64,000 bases of DNA from Agaricus subrufescens (GCA_029945375.1 JAQOTE010000014.1:62001-126000); one strand, 5' to 3'; counted from the first letter of the stretch, positions 9,739-20,677 are shown. Notes: generated by a model from the letters alone, not told the origin. Translations and numbers: made by a program.

Positions 9739-10690
9739 TTCGATGTTGGATCTTGAATCCTTGGCTTCGGCATTCCTTCTTTATGTGGCCGAATTTGCCG
9801 CATTTGAGGCATTTGGGTTTGCCGTTGGCATCCCATTCCAGCTTCCTGGCTCCTATTTCCATGGGTTGTCCGCTTCCTCCGTAAGTGACTCCGGTAGCGG
9901 TGCGGTGGTCGTTTCGTCGTCTTTCTGTGTCTTCCCATCCTTTCCCGACGGATCCGATGGCGGCGATCCATCCTTTGAGGGAGGTGGGAATGGCGTTCGG
10001 GGGGTAACCTAAAATGGTGTGGATTACATCTGATCTGGTGTGTTGTTTCAGGAGGTAGAGCGCGTGATCTTCGCTAGATTTGGATTGATGGACGAGGGCG
10101 GTGAATTTGACAAGGAAGTCGTTGGTGTGAAGGTTTCCTTGTTTGAAAGATTCGATCTTTATCTTTAGCATCTGTTGTTCATTTCCGGGGGAAAAGGCGT
10201 CCACGATTTCTTCGGCAAAAACTTTCCAGTCTGCGGTATCATCTCCTTTGATGATCTTGTCCTCCCATTGCTTGGCGAACCATCCTGGGATTTCTCCTCT
10301 CAGGCGGTTGGTGACAAGGAGTATCTTTGAATCTGCGTCTTCGTATTTGCTAAATTTGAGGAAAATTTCCATTCCTCTCCACCAGTCGTTAAACTTGTTC
10401 CTATCTCCATGGAAAAATCCTGGTTCCATGACATCCTTGTGGTTGATTGCGTTGGTAGACTTGGTTTCGGTGTTGTTGGTCGCCATTTCTTTCAGTTCTA
10501 GTTCTTCGAGTTCTTTGCTAGTCGGTTTAGGTCTTCGTCGAGTGGTGTGTTCTTCGGTATTTGTTCTGGGTCTGGTTCTTCTGGTTCCTGTTCGTCGTTT
10601 TCTGATGGGGTTCTGTTTCTTGGTCTTCCTCGTGTCTGAGGGCTTCAAATCTGTTTCCGTTTCGGTGTCCTTCGAAGAAAACTGTTTCAA
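9731..10690 (-). CDS. gag: Ty3-A gag (capsid and nucleocapsid)
   Basis: A 319-codon frame: a basic, Arg/Lys/Thr-rich N terminus, a Glu-rich helix (KELEELELKEM), then a retrotransposon gag domain with RNKFNDWWRGMEIFLKF and the LRGEIPGWF region. It ends with a CCHC knuckle, CLKCGKFGHIKKEC (9770-9811). Gag forms the virus-like particle and the knuckle binds RNA. The start is uncertain: an ATG at 10727 opens another frame with a protein-like beginning (MSTDDTELFGIDFETV), and an internal Met (MATNNTETK) is also possible. The frame stops at 9731 before a second knuckle in another frame. Confidence 0.85.
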   Translation of the reverse strand: MKQFSSKDTETETDLKPSDTRKTKKQNPIRKRRTGTRRTRPRTNTEEHTTRRRPKPTSKELEELELKEMATNNTETKSTNAINHKDVMEPGFFHGDRNKFNDWWRGMEIFLKFSKYEDADSKILLVTNRLRGEIPGWFAKQWEDKIIKGDDTADWKVFAEEIVDAFSPGNEQQMLKIKIESFKQGNLHTNDFLVKFTALVHQSKSSEDHALYLLKQHTRSDVIHTILGYPPNAIPTSLKGWIAAIGSVGKGWEDTERRRNDHRTATGVTYGGSGQPMEIGARKLEWDANGKPKCLKCGKFGHIKKECRSQGFKIQHRML

Positions 10691-10792
10691 AATCGATTCC
10701 GAATAGTTCTGTGTCGTCTGTGCTCATATACTGAGCTTGTCGTGGTTTCCTGCCTCAATGACTAGAGGTCTTCCTGCAAGGTGAGCTTTACG

Positions 10793-10804
10793 ACGCTTTA
10801 CCAA
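10793..10804 (-). promoter_or_regulatory. Self-priming primer binding site of Ty3-A
   Basis: One base inside the 5' LTR the sense strand reads TTGGTAAAGCGT. Its perfect 12-nt complement lies within the LTR (plus 10882-10893), starting where transcription should begin. This is the arrangement used by Tf1-like elements, whose mRNA 5' end folds back and primes reverse transcription without a tRNA. Confidence 0.8.
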
Positions 10805-10805
10805 A

Positions 10806-11096
10806 TGTTACGACCTTATAGCGATTAGCTCAGGTTGCAACTTAAGGCAAAGACTTGAGAGCGATAAGGGAATATAGCGAGTTGGTAAAGCGTAAGGAAT
10901 ACAGAGTATAACTACGCTACTTATAGAGGAGTCGACTACCTAATAATAGAAGTAGAAAGCGGGCTGAGTAAGTATACCCGAGGTGTCTGACTAACGATGA
11001 GAACAAGTACACGAAATAGGCAAGGCGAGCATATGGGTGTGGAGCAGTAGCATGTGGACCTGGGTCAGGGGACGATAATAGAAATAGATCATAACA
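10806..11096 (-). repeat. 5' LTR of Ty3-A
   Basis: A 291-bp LTR with TG...CA ends, matching 4263-4554. It contains the element promoter (TATA at 10920-10925) and the self-complementary segment at 10882-10893. Confidence 0.95.
10893..10925 (-). promoter_or_regulatory. Core promoter of Ty3-A
   Basis: Sense-strand TATAAG begins at 10925. The segment complementary to the primer site begins 32 nt downstream at 10893, the spacing expected between a TATA box and the mRNA start. The start site is therefore predicted at about 10893-10895. Confidence 0.65.
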
Positions 11097-14000
11097 TCCA
11101 ATGTCAATGAAGAAGCTCTGCCCCCCTCCCCCCTTTTCCCAATGTCTCAACACCATCCCCATTGACGCAAAGGCATCTCATTCATCTTCTCTCTTTACTA
11201 TATATGCAAGTCCCATCTGGTGAAACCTGAGGACAATTCTTCAGTCCTCTCACCCACTATGTCCTTATTTCTTCACTTTGTAAACAACAACAATGGGCTG
11301 AGGCTGGATTAATAATGCACACCATAGCAGCTTTACTTTTTACTGGGAGATTGGTCTTTGCTTGGACAATGAATGAGACTCTTGAGGAAACAATGTGTAC
11401 AGTAACAGAGTAAGGCAGTCATTTTTCTTGGACATCTTTTTGTAGCCTTACATATTACTTTCAGGGCTTTTGAGCTGGTTGAAAAGTACTTTAATGAAAG
11501 GACAGAAAGTATTATTCCTATGCTATATCTTCTCAAGTGTGGGCTCTCCAGTCTCCATATGGCCACGGAGTTGTCTTTCCACTTCAACGCTCCTGATCTT
11601 TCCAGCAGGTCTGCAATTTTCAAAGGGTGTGAATTGAGTGTATTGGATATAGGCGCACTTCATACCCAATTCATAGCTGGAATAATGGAGGACATAAACA
11701 AGTTGACGTTCCATCATCCTGGTTTTGAACTTGATAGTGATGAATTCATACATGACAAGCCACATGAAGTCAAGCCTGGATATTCTTTCATTGTTGATTG
11801 TCGCAATTTATGGAACCAATGCCCTTCATTAGTGCAGCACATCTTACAGATGCCTGCCCTTTTCAAGAAATATGCCTATGTTACTCCTGATGGTTCAATA
11901 TCATGGATCTCTACGACAATTGCCAAACACATTCAAAAAATGTATGACATACAAATGAAGATTATCTGTACCATCATTCTTAGCTATGGTGAACTGGTGT
12001 GAGGAACAGAGTTAGCTTCACACCTCCTCAGTAACATACCAAGAGGCTCAATCTGAAACTTTTTTGTTCTCTTCAATATGCCAGTTCTTTGAGCTTCATT
12101 CAATAAAATGTCATTGCATGATGGTTCTGATAAAGTTATTTGTTGATTCCCACTGCCAGAACTAAAGTCAGCGCTCATTCAATTTCCCAATTTCTTAAGG
12201 CCACTCTATGCTGAGTGGCAATTGTTTCTTCACCCACACATGACTTCCAATGCCAAATACACCTGTTTGTAGGGCAATACCGCCCACTCACAGCTCATGA
12301 AATATCTACCATCCTTGCCAAGTACACACAGGAACAATTAAATGTCTGGCTCACTTTACAGTCCCATCAACAATACATGGTGTTTATTAGAACATGCAAC
12401 CACAGTGTGTTCATCCATGCTGCGGAATTGGATGCCGAGACATCTCAGCAGTTCGGCCACTTGGACACAATGAACGTCCAGCATTATGGCCATGATGGTC
12501 GCACTCCAGCTGGTATGAACCTGAAGACATTTTTTGCGAACATGTGTGTCAGCACAGTGTTCCATATCCTATACAGACACTTGCTGTCCCTCTTTTGTCA
12601 TCTTGAAACTGGCAAATTGCACTCCCAAAAACTTATAGCTATGATCAACTCCATACAAGGCATCCCCCTCAACACCACTGCCAATGAGAACACTCCATCA
12701 AGTGATGCTAGCACTGACAACTTGTTTATGAGGATGAAACAGCTCCTCAACCAGTCTATTGCTACATCACATGCAGCAATAGTAAAAATGTTTTCACCTT
12801 CAACTACACTTCAACAGAATGAACGCCAGTCACCCCCTTCATCCATCGAAGTCCACCCGTTTGCTTTACAAAAACTTTGGGAAGCATTTACATACTTATC
12901 TCCGAATATGTTGTTCTTCAATCAACAGCAGGGAGAAGTTGCGCAGTTATTGTTGGAGGGTAATAGACACATTGTATATGTATCACCTACAGGTACAACT
13001 AGTAATTCCTATTCACAGGTGATAGTTACTTACCTACCAAGTCCAGGTAGTGGCAAGACAACACCTCCACTGCTTGTTGCCAAGTCTTTTGATTGGGGGC
13101 AGTCTACAATTTTCCTTCTCCCCCTGCTGGCAATGCATGTTCAATACCAACATGCAGCCAAAGGCTTTGTGCTCACCTCTGAGAGTTGGAATCCGAGAAC
13201 ATCATCTTTAGCACCTGTGGCCCTGATTCTCACAATACTTGACATTGCTACATGCAAGATGTTCAAGGCATATGTTCAAAGTCTTGTACAGAAGAATCTC
13301 ATTGCACGGATCATTATAGATGAGGTGCACCTGATCCTGACTCATGCTGACTTTTGCCCTGTCATGGATCTGTTACAATGGGTAGCATCAAGCCAAGTAC
13401 CTATCCTCCTCATGAATGCAACATTACCCCCGTCATTGGAGGCGTCCCTCATTTCAAAAATAGGTATAACCTCTGCATATATAACAAGAGCACCAACTGC
13501 ATGACCAAACATATCTTTCAGAGTCAGATATGCTGAGGGCTCTATTGACAGCGCTGTCAAAGATGAATTTCAATGTGCAATGGCCTATTCTCACAACAAC
13601 TGCCTCCTCATCTTCTGCCTCAGCGTCAGTGAGGCCATACATTATGGTCAGCTGTTGGGCATCCCAGCATGCTATTCCGGCCTTGGCTTTGAAGAACTTA
13701 AATCAGTTCTGCAAAGATTTCATTCCAAACTGGATACCAGAGCCCTGACTACAATGTCTATTCTTGGTGTTGGCTTAGATATTCCTAGTGTAACTCATAC
13801 CATTCATGTCAATTTTCCCAGAGACACTCTAGCATATATACAGGAAGCTGGTTGTGCAGGCCATGGTCATGGGCTCCTCTGGTGTTTTCAACAGTTATCC
13901 TTCCTTCTAATATTCAATTACCCTGCTTTTCTTCAGACAATATTTTTGGTAAACGAGTACTCTATACATCACTAATAGATACATCAAAATGCTGGTGTGT

Positions 14001-14773
14001 TGTGCTTCAATCCTTTCTTGATGGATATGGCTCACCTTGCTCAGCACTCTCCGGGAGCACCTATTTGTGTGATGTATGTGAAGTTGTATCCAACATGCCA
14101 CCTGGTGCATACCATGCTACCCTTTGACTGACCTGTTTAATGATTTTAATCAGTCTACTTGGCGAAAACTGGCAATCTCCTCACTTCTGAACACCCAAGA
14201 CTAGTCTTCTTGCACCAGCCATTTGAGTACAATTGGCTCTCTCAGGAGCTCAAATGTATTCACAAAGGGCTATACTACTATTCAACTGTGTGCATTTTGT
14301 GCGCTATTCAAGGACTGAAAGCAGACTCATCAAGGCACTTGTTCCAACACTGCCAAAACTTCCTATCACCTGCTACCAATCCTATCAAGTATCAGGAGTT
14401 CAAGGTGAGAGCAGTGTTCCCTGTTGGAACATGCTTTCAATGTGGACTTAATCAGAGGGTGGGTTATTCTTATCTACTGTTCATCTACCTGCTCATGCCC
14501 CCCAATCAGCTACACTACATGGATCAATTTGGAGAGACAGTATATCTTCACGACTATGTTTATGACCCTGTTAATCCCTGTCCATATGCAGGGATTCTAA
14601 TGGCAGCTGTTTTTTCAATAATTGAGGATCAACAACTGCTCCAGAAAGTCAGACAAAAAATGCCTAAAATAAAGGATCCCAATCTTGATCTTCTCGCTTG
14701 GATTTGTGGAAAGGAGTTATTCACTCTCCATTCAAATGCATTGATGTTATTATTGTGGTGCCTTAGATCTTGA
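11097..14773 (+). pseudogene. Helicase half of the OrsD/RecQ-like (telomere-linked type) gene
   Basis: Continuation of the gene broken at 4262. It begins with the second TCCAA copy (11097-11101), followed by a region with no clear homology to about 11465. 11466-12060 resembles the middle domain of these proteins (GYSFIVDCRN, then GTELAS after a TGA at 12000-12002 where Arg is usual). 12900-13500 is a DEAD-like N-terminal helicase core: SPTGSGKT is restored by removing the 54-nt GT..AG intron 12993-13046, and the box reads DEVH. 13560-13900 has the C-terminal core, but the QESGRAGR-type motif VI reads QEAGCAGHGH: both arginines are gone. 14159-14773 is the C-terminal extension with a CxxC (TCFQCG). 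Several frame changes remain after intron removal. RecQ-like family call is firm; a DNA-unwinding enzyme is no longer expected. Confidence 0.75.
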
Positions 14774-14774
14774 G

Positions 14775-15160
14775 ATACATTGCTTCTGTAATTAGACATT
14801 GATAAGTAGTTGTATTTACCAAATCCAGGGATACTTATAAAGGGCATTGTTGCAATGAAAATGACGAGACCATCCCACCTTTCCTTTAACCACCACATTC
14901 CCCCTCGCCCTCCTGTTTGTTGTCTCATTCATTTGCCATGTCATCCCCAGTCTCCTCCCCCCTCCCCCCATTTCTCTGTGCATAATTTGTAGTTTTAGGC
15001 ATAAATAATCACTGTGTATATTGTTATTCTTGTAGCTTAACACATTGTTATTTTGCTCAAAGATTGATAGTCCCTGTCCATTTTCCCCATTCTCTCCAAC
15101 TTGCATTCTAGTTTTCATCATCTCTCTTATGCATTTTTCTTTTAACTTTTCTTGACCCAC
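14775..15160. other. No gene seen
   Basis: Intergenic sequence with pyrimidine-rich patches (about 14920-14975). No coding signal or repeat was recognised. Confidence 0.5.
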
Positions 15161-15251
15161 CATGGACTCACTGCCAGTATCCAACAACACCAATCATGCG
15201 AGCACAATGTTGCGGCTATTTTAGTAAGTACCTCACCTCATACTCACGAGC

Positions 15252-16004
15252 AATGGACATATCAATGCTAGTTGTGCCGCCTGTAAAACCAATTACAAAT
15301 TCAACAGCAACCAAGTAAATGTTCATAGGTGCAATTGTACCATTCAAGAGGCTCGAGTACATTATCCCCTACCTAATGAAAAAACTGAATACAGCCCCAC
15401 TTATATGTTTTGTTGCCATTTCAACAAACATTTCCATTGCATTAGGTGCAAGGGAACCTATCTCTCAGCCAATTTGTTCCAAGTATGTATTCATTTATGA
15501 CTATATGCGGTAAATTTACTTATAATGCTATTTCAGAGACATACAAAAGCATGTATTTTTAAAGGAGATCCAGCAGATGACCTGTATACACAACTCAGCA
15601 AACAGCCATCTATGCCAGCCTCAAAGCACCCTGCAAGCAATCCCATTGACCCTTGCTTTTCACGCCATTCTCCTGCCACCCACACCACTCTTAAGGATCT
15701 TTACACAATGCCGCTTCTGGTTGAACGACCCAACACTCCCAAGCTTAACCTCAGGCAGGCTCTGTGCCAACACCAATTGATTGGGGGACGCTCCAGCAGC
15801 AGTCATGGTGCTGCTATGAGTTCTCTGCGTCCTCACTCAGCACCTTGGTCTCAGAAAAGTGTTTGTGGTGTCAAGGCCCATTCTCAGCAATCCAGTGTCA
15901 CTAGGTCGATGCCAAGCCTTTTGGGAATAAGTGTCAAGGGCAGGTCTCCAGCGAATGCTGCCCCCACTCCCATCCCTCGCTCAGAATATCAATACCTTTT
16001 CTGA
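15252..16004 (+). CDS. Small Cys/His-rich protein, partial, unknown function
   Basis: Two exons joined by a 54-nt intron (15483-15536, GTATGT..CAG). Exon 1 encodes several Cys pairs spaced like zinc ligands (CAACKTNY, HRCNC, FCCHF, HCIRCKG). The splice restores a further RHTKAC, giving a C-x2-C...H...C finger. The second exon is Ser/Pro-rich and ends at 16004 without a recognised domain. A start codon is not clear: an ATG at 15161 would need a 27-nt intron to join. The finger pattern is reminiscent of the Cys clusters in the helicase gene upstream, so it may be a piece of a related gene. No function can be assigned. Confidence 0.45.
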
Positions 16005-16679
16005 GTGGCTAGTGTTGCATGAAACCAGGGTCATTCCCCCCATCCTCCTCCTGCTTCACGCCATCCATTCTATTTGAGGAAATCCTTGAATGCCTCTGCT
16101 TATCAATTGTTTAGTTACCCTACATTCCTTAAAGTCATTCATTACAATCCCAGTTGTTACTTGTCATTACACAGAATTTTAATAAACTCAAATGAGGTTA
16201 GATACTGTCCAAGAACATACAGGATTCTTTCATCTATCTTCGAGCCCAGGCCAGGATGTCGTAGCTCAAAGGTATCAAATTACCCTTTATATTTCAATTG
16301 ATTTGGAAGACCTCTGTTTATTTTAGTAGTGATTGTCCACCTTGAAAAGTAATAAATATAACCTAAAAAGGACTGCTCCAACTGAAATGGTTTTTATTAT
16401 TATTATTGAACTTCTTACATCCTCGGACTACCCCTATATAGGTTTCAACACCCGAGTTTTGACACTCAATGGCCAGGAACACTGCAGCAATTCCAAGATT
16501 GTGGCCTTCAAGAGAACCTGTCATGCTGGCACATATATGCAGGTGCTTCACACATACTGGTGTGATCAATGGGCCATCATAGGGTGTACAAGTACACGCC
16601 ATTCAACAAGTTGGTAAGTTTACATATTTGAGTCTATGCATATACGAGGTAACAGTACACTTAGCCAGTTGTTTCAGTT
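16005..16679. other. No firm gene
   Basis: An open frame on the plus strand (16333-16617) has a few Cys/His residues (HCSNSK, TCHAGT) but no recognisable family and no clear gene structure. The stretch is A/T-rich. Confidence 0.35.
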
Positions 16680-17108
16680 GTTGTCAACAGTCAAATCAAT
16701 TACATCCAAGAGTCCTGCACCGCCATTTTGAGCTCTTGCCTCATTTTGTCCACCCTTTATCCCTGCCCCTCTAAGCCACGCATCCAATGTACTCAGCTGC
16801 GGTGTGCGCTTGGCCTTGTTTCAAGGCATCTCGGAAGCTCTCAAAATGCAAAACCCTGGTTTCTTCTTGTTCATTTTTGTATCAAATTTCCACATTATAA
16901 TATTCTAATGACTTACCACAGGGCTGTCATTGTCGTCTGTAAGCTCGATGACATCTGGATTAGTGTTTTCTGGGACAATGTTGTCCCTTGTTTTTACAGA
17001 CTCTTGACACAATTTTTGATCAGGAGCACTGTCAAAGGACTCAATGCTTTTGCTTTCTTCATATATGGGGGTTGTTACCAAATCGAGGGAGGAAAGCGCA
17101 GATGGCAA
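16680..17108 (-). pseudogene. Fragment encoding two SUMO-interaction-like acidic motifs
   Basis: Two minus-strand coding-like blocks. 16905-17108 encodes a Ser/Asp-rich segment with DVIELTDDNDS, followed by a good 5' splice signal (GTAAGT). A block at about 16680-16815 encodes KRTPQLSTLDAWLRG and ends in LLDVIDLTVDNN. The pattern V-I-[DE]-L-T followed by acids is that of SUMO-interaction motifs. The two blocks do not join in one frame through the obvious intron, so a broken gene is likely. The rest of the protein is not recognised; it may belong to a transposon-related DNA-binding protein, which is a guess. Confidence 0.4.
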
Positions 17109-17178
17109 ATGTGATGGAGTTCTTGGGGATGATTTCTCTACTTTGCGCAGCTGCCATCGTTGAACAAATTCACTTTTT

Positions 17179-17232
17179 CTAGCAGAATTCCAACAAGCAG
17201 TGCGCCAGCGCTGCTTGTTGGAATTCTGCTAG
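17179..17232. repeat. 54-bp hairpin with 22-bp perfect arms
   Basis: Two 22-bp arms, perfect inverted repeats beginning CTAGCAGAATTCC, surround the 10-base loop TGCGCCAGCG. The right arm ends exactly where the 500-bp dispersed repeat begins. One arm also occurs alone at 1778-1797. This may be the terminal inverted repeats of an element reduced to its ends. Confidence 0.8.
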
Positions 17233-17735
17233 GGGTGGGACTTTCTTTTTAGGTTCGCATGTCAGGATTCCCATTATGGTAAGTACCCGCTCACTGCTTA
17301 GTCATATGGAGGTGATCACTTGGTTTTTTCCAGCCAGAACACGTGACTTTGTCACATGGGTCAGCCATTGCCAGTGGACTCCAATGGGAATGGGTTGTAC
17401 ATGCCATTGCTGCTGTACAGTTTTAGTACCTTGGATCATGGCAATTGCCGGCTGTGGTATTGGAAAGGTAAATCTTGTTTATTACTTTTAATTAATTTTA
17501 TGTAATAGTTCCACGGACCGTGTGACCACCTTGTGGCTGTACGATAACAATTGATAACAGTTTTATTGATCAAAACAGTAGGTTTCTAAAGGATGACGTA
17601 AGCCTGATGAGTCTTGTAAAGACAAAACGGGTGGTGTGGGGTATTTTACTGCCGCACCCATTGCGCCCATGTCATCTCCAACTCAGTGTTATATCGCGCC
17701 CTGACCTTCAGCCGGTGCGCTCTTCCTAACCCCCC
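17232..17735 (+). repeat. 500-bp dispersed repeat, copy 1
   Basis: Matches 46726-47226 in reverse orientation over its whole length. Differences are mostly transitions with few indels. Shared translated blocks include HCQWTPMGMGCTCH and KVNLVYYF. No complete gene was recognised inside, so it is probably a non-autonomous element or a fragment of a larger one. Confidence 0.7.
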
Positions 17736-18402
17736 TAAATTTGTGGAAGACTGGAACACGGGGTGTCAACACCGGAGAGTTTAATCAGCAAGACTGGGGT
17801 GTGGTGACCTGCTCATATGCACAATCGACGTCCCAGCTTTCAGACATCAAATGGGATACCATCATCAAGGCCGCAATTACTACCATACCACCCAGTAAGT
17901 GCTCAGTTTTGCAATCGGAAGATTCAAGTTCAGAAAACCCACCTAATGATGCAAGGGATCGAGTAGAAGTTCTTTGGGTGTTTGTGGGCTGGCCCATAGT
18001 GTGCAACTATTTCATATATTTACTGAAAAACAATCCAATCATATTGTATCGTGATACCAATTACTATATTGAAATCTGTGTGAGAATGATCATTAGTTAC
18101 ACCATACTAAACATGAGTGAATGCACGCGTGAGTATTGGTGCAGCACATAAAAGAGTTGCGCTGTACTGACACCAGGTGTGAATTTACGTAAATAGCTTT
18201 CGTGATGTCACTGAAAATCGTGAGGTTGTGATTCTAGTGAATGTTGTGCTGGCATGCCTGTCACTGACTTGCAGTTTTGCTGATGAAGAGCTGTCTCTTC
18301 AATGGTCTGATATAAGCGAGTCCAGCAATGTGGGTAACAGGACATGATCTTGGAACAGCCCTGTATATGTCGGATATATGTCGAGTTCGACATCGGTTCT
18401 AT
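17736..18402. other. Possible coding fragment, otherwise nothing seen
   Basis: A plus-strand frame (17741-18151) starts with protein-like sequence (FNQQDWGVVTCSYAQS, then SEDSSSENPPNDARD) but has no recognised family and trails into A/T-rich sequence. It may be an exon of a transposon gene next to the 500-bp repeat. Confidence 0.3.
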
Positions 18403-20677
18403 TCACACAATATGGAAAGACCTACGTTGACCAAACACTTCATCCATTTCCTCAAGAGGGACATTTTTTGTTTCAGGATACACTTGTAAGGTGGGTCAGA
18501 TGACAGCTATAGGTATCAGAGCAGAAAGGGAAAACATATGGAAGTAGACTGGAAGAAACAAGGTTAAAATGCGCAGGTGAGGAAATTGAATGCTAAAACA
18601 TACCAAGAATACAACTACAGATACAGTAAAACCCATGCATGTAGTACAATCTGTACTCAATCTTTTCCTGCAGGTAGGGTGTGGTTTCGCCAACCAAAAA
18701 GTTGAACGCCCAATTTGTGGCAGTCGAGATTGAAACACCTTTCGCACAGACTGTCAATGGCATGATCTACAAAAGTATGAGGGTCAACTCTTGATATTTG
18801 TCTGACATATGAATAACCTCTGGCAGGTATAGCCATGGGATCGGACCCCAGCTGTAACCAAAAGTAGCATTGAATACCACAACAGAGGCTATGACCGCGT
18901 TTGGAGTCCAAGCTTTGTTGAGAAATATCCAGTATCCTGTTACAAATAAGGACACGCTCATCTGTAAAGCCTGATTTAGTATCCAATTCATGCCGATTTT
19001 GAGTGAGATGGGACGAACTATGGCAGCCCCTGATAATAGAATTGGACGACGCCCCCATCAATCAACGAGTACCCATCAATTGCCAACCAAATACTTATTA
19101 ATACGTCGAGAATGAACCAATGACCATACGGTGGAACTGTACTAAGAATGTATACGATTGCATTGATGCCTGTCATTAGAATAGCATCACGACCAACCCA
19201 ACCAGCTTCTGGGAGAGCATCAGTGACCAAAATCATCTCATAGAATAAGGATATACCTTCAAATACACGCGCTGAACCAAAACAAATGAGTAACTTAAGG
19301 TTGAACATACCATTAATGCCATTCTGATGCAGGCAGGGTTTGTGAATATATTCCAAGTCAGAGGACGTGACTTACAAGTTGCGCAAAAGCTTGGGAGGAC
19401 ATAGCAAGGAGAACGCGGGGTTTGTATTTCCGCTACATCATTTCGTATGTTCTCTCAAGTCCGGCTTCACGCTGTCGAACGTATTTTGAGAAGAAAAGAA
19501 GAAGGAACAGGAGGAAAAAGTACGAACGTCTTGGGTTACTTTTTCCTTTATTTCTTCGAATTCTAAGATAGCCTTTTCATTATCAAGGTCTCCGCCGTGA
19601 AGGTCTGCTATCACACGCATGCCATCGTCATCACGATTATTATCAATGAGCCACCTGAAACAAGTCTAATATACTAGTTTGATAGTAGCTCTGATACAGA
19701 CCTAGGGCTTTCAGGTATAACAAGTGAGCCTAAAGCTAGAATAATACTGATGATGCATTGAAAAAAGAGAGGTATTCTCCATGAAAAGTTGGAATCAATG
19801 AATGAGCAGAAATAGTCAGTCCACTGGGTTAAGAGCATCAAAAGCAAAAGAATAGGGGAGGCAGGAGAAAAAGACATACAACAGAGAAGGCATAGCCAAA
19901 GCTACCTCCAGTAAATTCTGCACAGGCTAAAGCAGCCCACTGGTTTAGAATATTAGATGGACGGATGTGAGAGTCGGCATCATGGACTGACATGATTTGG
20001 GGGAGATATCTCACTTTGGTAGATAGGAACGATGGTGCTGTGAAAAGGAGGAGTGAATAGAGTAATGAGGATGGAAGATGTATGAAACATATGAGAGGAG
20101 ACCCACGCCAAAACCACTGATGACGCGACCAACAACCATAGTCCAGAAACCGACAGTAAATGTCTGGAAGACACCTCCGATGCTCAAAATGATAGCACCA
20201 ACAAAGAGTGTTCCTCTTCGACTGATGGTATCACCAATCCTTCCTGCAGCAATAGATGTCACTGTAGGTGACTGTTTAACCCCATGAACTATGCTAAGCA
20301 GGATGAAAGACCCACCAAAGGCACCAATCTCGAGAACAGCAACCATAGTTCCGACTGAAAGGGCATTTGGTCGAGCAAAGAAGTTGATGAAATAAGGGCC
20401 AGTGATAATGCCAGACATAACCCTGGATATGAGCCTAGTAAATCATAGTTGGTGACGAGAACTCAAATGCTGACCCTTGGTCATATCCAAACTACACAGG
20501 TCCGGTCAGACAACACAAGACTGGGTGGGAGAGACTACTCACGAGGAAAACGCCAAGGCTAGCAGACATAGAGATGGCATAGAGAAGGCGTTGGCCTACG
20601 AGGTGCTGGCGGGCTTTTGGATATGCTGGCCCAACCATGGCTGTTGTGTTCAGCAGGGTCTGCGCCGGGTTCAGCAT
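18403..20677 (-). pseudogene. Sugar transporter of the major facilitator superfamily, decayed
   Basis: An intron-rich plasma-membrane sugar/H+ symporter gene (12 membrane segments expected). Seen from the N terminus: YPKARQHLVGQRLLYAISMS, then MSGIITGPYF, the first loop motif GRIGDTISRRG (usually GRxGDxxGRR), GRVISGFGVGLLS, PIYQSE, PESPR, AGWVGRDAILMTGINAI, WGRRPILLSGA, YSWGPIPWLY, and a C-terminal PETKNVPLEEMDEVFG (18406-18477). The order is complete, so this was a full gene. A TGA at 19058-19060 stands where Arg is expected in LVDRWGRRP (GAT TGA TGG), fitting CGA to TGA. Other frame breaks are seen in the middle part, and the splice acceptor before that exon is not recognisable. The start at 20677 is the first Met of the N-terminal exon; a Met 13 codons later is also possible. 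Substrate cannot be told. Confidence 0.75.

Larger units (their letters stand above)
4263..11096 (-). mobile_element. Ty3-A, complete chromodomain Ty3/Gypsy retrotransposon (Tf1/sushi-like)
   Basis: A 6.8-kb LTR retrotransposon on the minus strand: 5' LTR 10806-11096, primer site, gag 9731-10690, pol 6113-9730, extra ORFs 5633-6052 and 4555-5340, polypurine tract, 3' LTR 4263-4554. A perfect TCCAA duplication flanks it. The two LTRs differ at roughly a dozen positions, several of them single-base indels, so the insertion is not brand new, yet pol is open throughout. It interrupts the helicase gene; across the empty site the host frame reads on (NNSN then VNEEALPP), so the target was still coding-like when hit. 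gag and pol are not in one frame. Confidence 0.95.
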
